Shown here piece by piece: positions 63,665 through 64,000 of a stretch of 64,000 nt of DNA. Both the position numbers and the translations under genes were made by a program. The DNA comes from Granulicella aggregans (GTDB lineage Bacteria; Acidobacteriota; Terriglobia; Terriglobales; Acidobacteriaceae), in the NCBI RefSeq assembly GCF_025685565.1, contig NZ_JAGSYE010000001.1:2170001-2234000 (forward strand), read 5' to 3'. Numbering within the stretch: the stretch's first letter is position 1; every line of letters begins with the position of its first letter. Below the pieces are notes generated by a model. That model worked only from the letters and a program-made list of their open reading frames with translations. It did no database searches and was not told the DNA's origin.

Positions 63665-63703
63665 AAAAAGCCCGCAGGCGCTCTATTCCTAGCGTCTGCG
63701 GGC
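63665..63703 (-). terminator. Intrinsic terminator of serC
   Basis: GCCCGCAGGCGCT at 63670-63682 pairs with AGCGTCTGCGGGC at 63691-63703 (one G-T pair). On the reverse strand it is followed by TTTTT. It lies 22 bp after the serC stop and before the clostripain gene, so the two are separate units. Confidence 0.85.
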
Positions 63704-63725
63704 CGATAGTCCTTCGATGAGATCT

Positions 63726-64000
63726 TTAGCTAAGCTTCGTTTTGGACGCCTCAAACGCGTAGTCAAGCCATGCGAGAAGCGATACGAGATCGCTCGTCTC
63801 AACGGTCGCTCCGCCCCAGATACGCAGCCCTTGCGGCGCATCACGGTACGAAGCGATATCGAAGGCAACACCCTCCTGTTCCAGCAGACTGATCACGGAT
63901 TTCAGGAAAGAGGCCTGTTTTGCTGGCTCCCAGGTTACGAACTCGGGATGAACGATCTTTAGGCAGATTGAGGTGCAGGACCTTGTCTCTGGCTGCGTCG
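63726..64000 (-). CDS. serC: Phosphoserine aminotransferase, C-terminal part (5' end outside window)
   Basis: 91 residues to the stop at 63726. T-R-S-C-T-S-I-C-L-K-I-V, then E-G-V-A-F-D-I-A-S-Y-R-D-A-P-Q-G-L-R-I-W-G-G-A-T-V-E-T-S-D and L-L-A-W-L-D-Y-A-F. This is the C-terminus of the phosphoserine aminotransferase branch typified by proteobacterial and methanosarcinal SerC (A-P-x-G-L-R-I-W-x-G-A-T-V-E). It makes phosphoserine from 3-phosphohydroxypyruvate in serine synthesis. The PLP site is outside the window. Confidence 0.88.
   Translation of the reverse strand, partial: TQPETRSCTSICLKIVHPEFVTWEPAKQASFLKSVISLLEQEGVAFDIASYRDAPQGLRIWGGATVETSDLVSLLAWLDYAFEASKTKLS

Noticed and set aside
1..64000. 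CRISPR array
   Set aside because: No regularly spaced short repeats were seen and no cas genes are present.

Overview
The window reads like a chromosomal segment of an acidobacterium, most likely a soil member of the Terriglobales (Edaphobacter, Granulicella and Terriglobus type). This rests on three very large TonB-dependent receptors with an N-terminal carboxypeptidase-regulatory-like domain, c-type cytochrome and CHRD secreted proteins, DUF6152/DUF6644-type gene sets, many Tat and Sec signal peptides, and frequent TTG or GTG starts behind clear Shine-Dalgarno sequences. The species is inferred from gene content only; there is no rRNA gene here.

Region 1 (0-11 kb). A partial c-type cytochrome and a CHRD protein are followed by an exported LanC-like protein, a small membrane protein and three Tat-exported sulfatases. 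The last sulfatase is translationally coupled to a GlcG/HbpS-like protein and to a rhodanese-fold protein that lacks the catalytic Cys. A DUF1214-like secreted protein follows.

Region 2 (11-21.9 kb). A + strand run holds a TonB receptor, a large arylsulfatase, an aminotransferase, a true formylglycine-generating enzyme (the sulfatase activator) and a fifth sulfatase split by an in-frame TAA. A decayed second copy of the LanC / small membrane protein / sulfatase junction follows. The intact junction (about 2.4-3.4 kb) and the decayed one (about 21.5-21.9 kb) are direct repeats that bracket the whole sulfatase island.

Region 3 (21.9-31.1 kb). An Lrp-type regulator diverges from a family 2A (SrpI-like) encapsulin, whose gene overlaps that of a cysteine desulfurase with a ~220-residue disordered N-terminal cargo domain. 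This is a protein nanocompartment of the sulfur-storage type. Two paralogous membrane proteins, a DUF6152 protein, two secreted proteins, peptide deformylase and a cysteine dioxygenase-rhodanese fusion follow.

Region 4 (32-49.3 kb). This is a catabolic/transport cluster: FAD oxidoreductase, TauE/SafE permease, DUF3179 protein, reductive-dehalogenase-like Fe-S protein, Kef-type antiporter, MetE-like methyltransferase, two TonB receptors, an AhpD/CMD-like protein and an MFS transporter. A 16-bp dyad of the form TCCATC-N4-GGTTGA lies in front of five of its transcription units, which suggests one regulon under a regulator encoded elsewhere.

Region 5 (49.3-55.4 kb). A mobile or scar region: an IS6-type element with a T8 frameshift inserted in another transposase gene, a 3' fragment of tRNA-Phe flanked by a 17-bp direct repeat, a Fic protein, small orphans and a truncated plasmid Rep_3 initiator.

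Region 6 (55.4-64 kb). An amidohydrolase and a VOC protein precede an ECF sigma factor adjoining a giant zinc-finger/TM/TPR/CHAT-protease protein, which faces a clostripain (C11) peptidase. The window ends in the 3' part of serC. Sulfur chemistry recurs across the first 35 kb: sulfatases, FGE, rhodanese folds, cysteine desulfurase, cysteine dioxygenase and a TSUP exporter.
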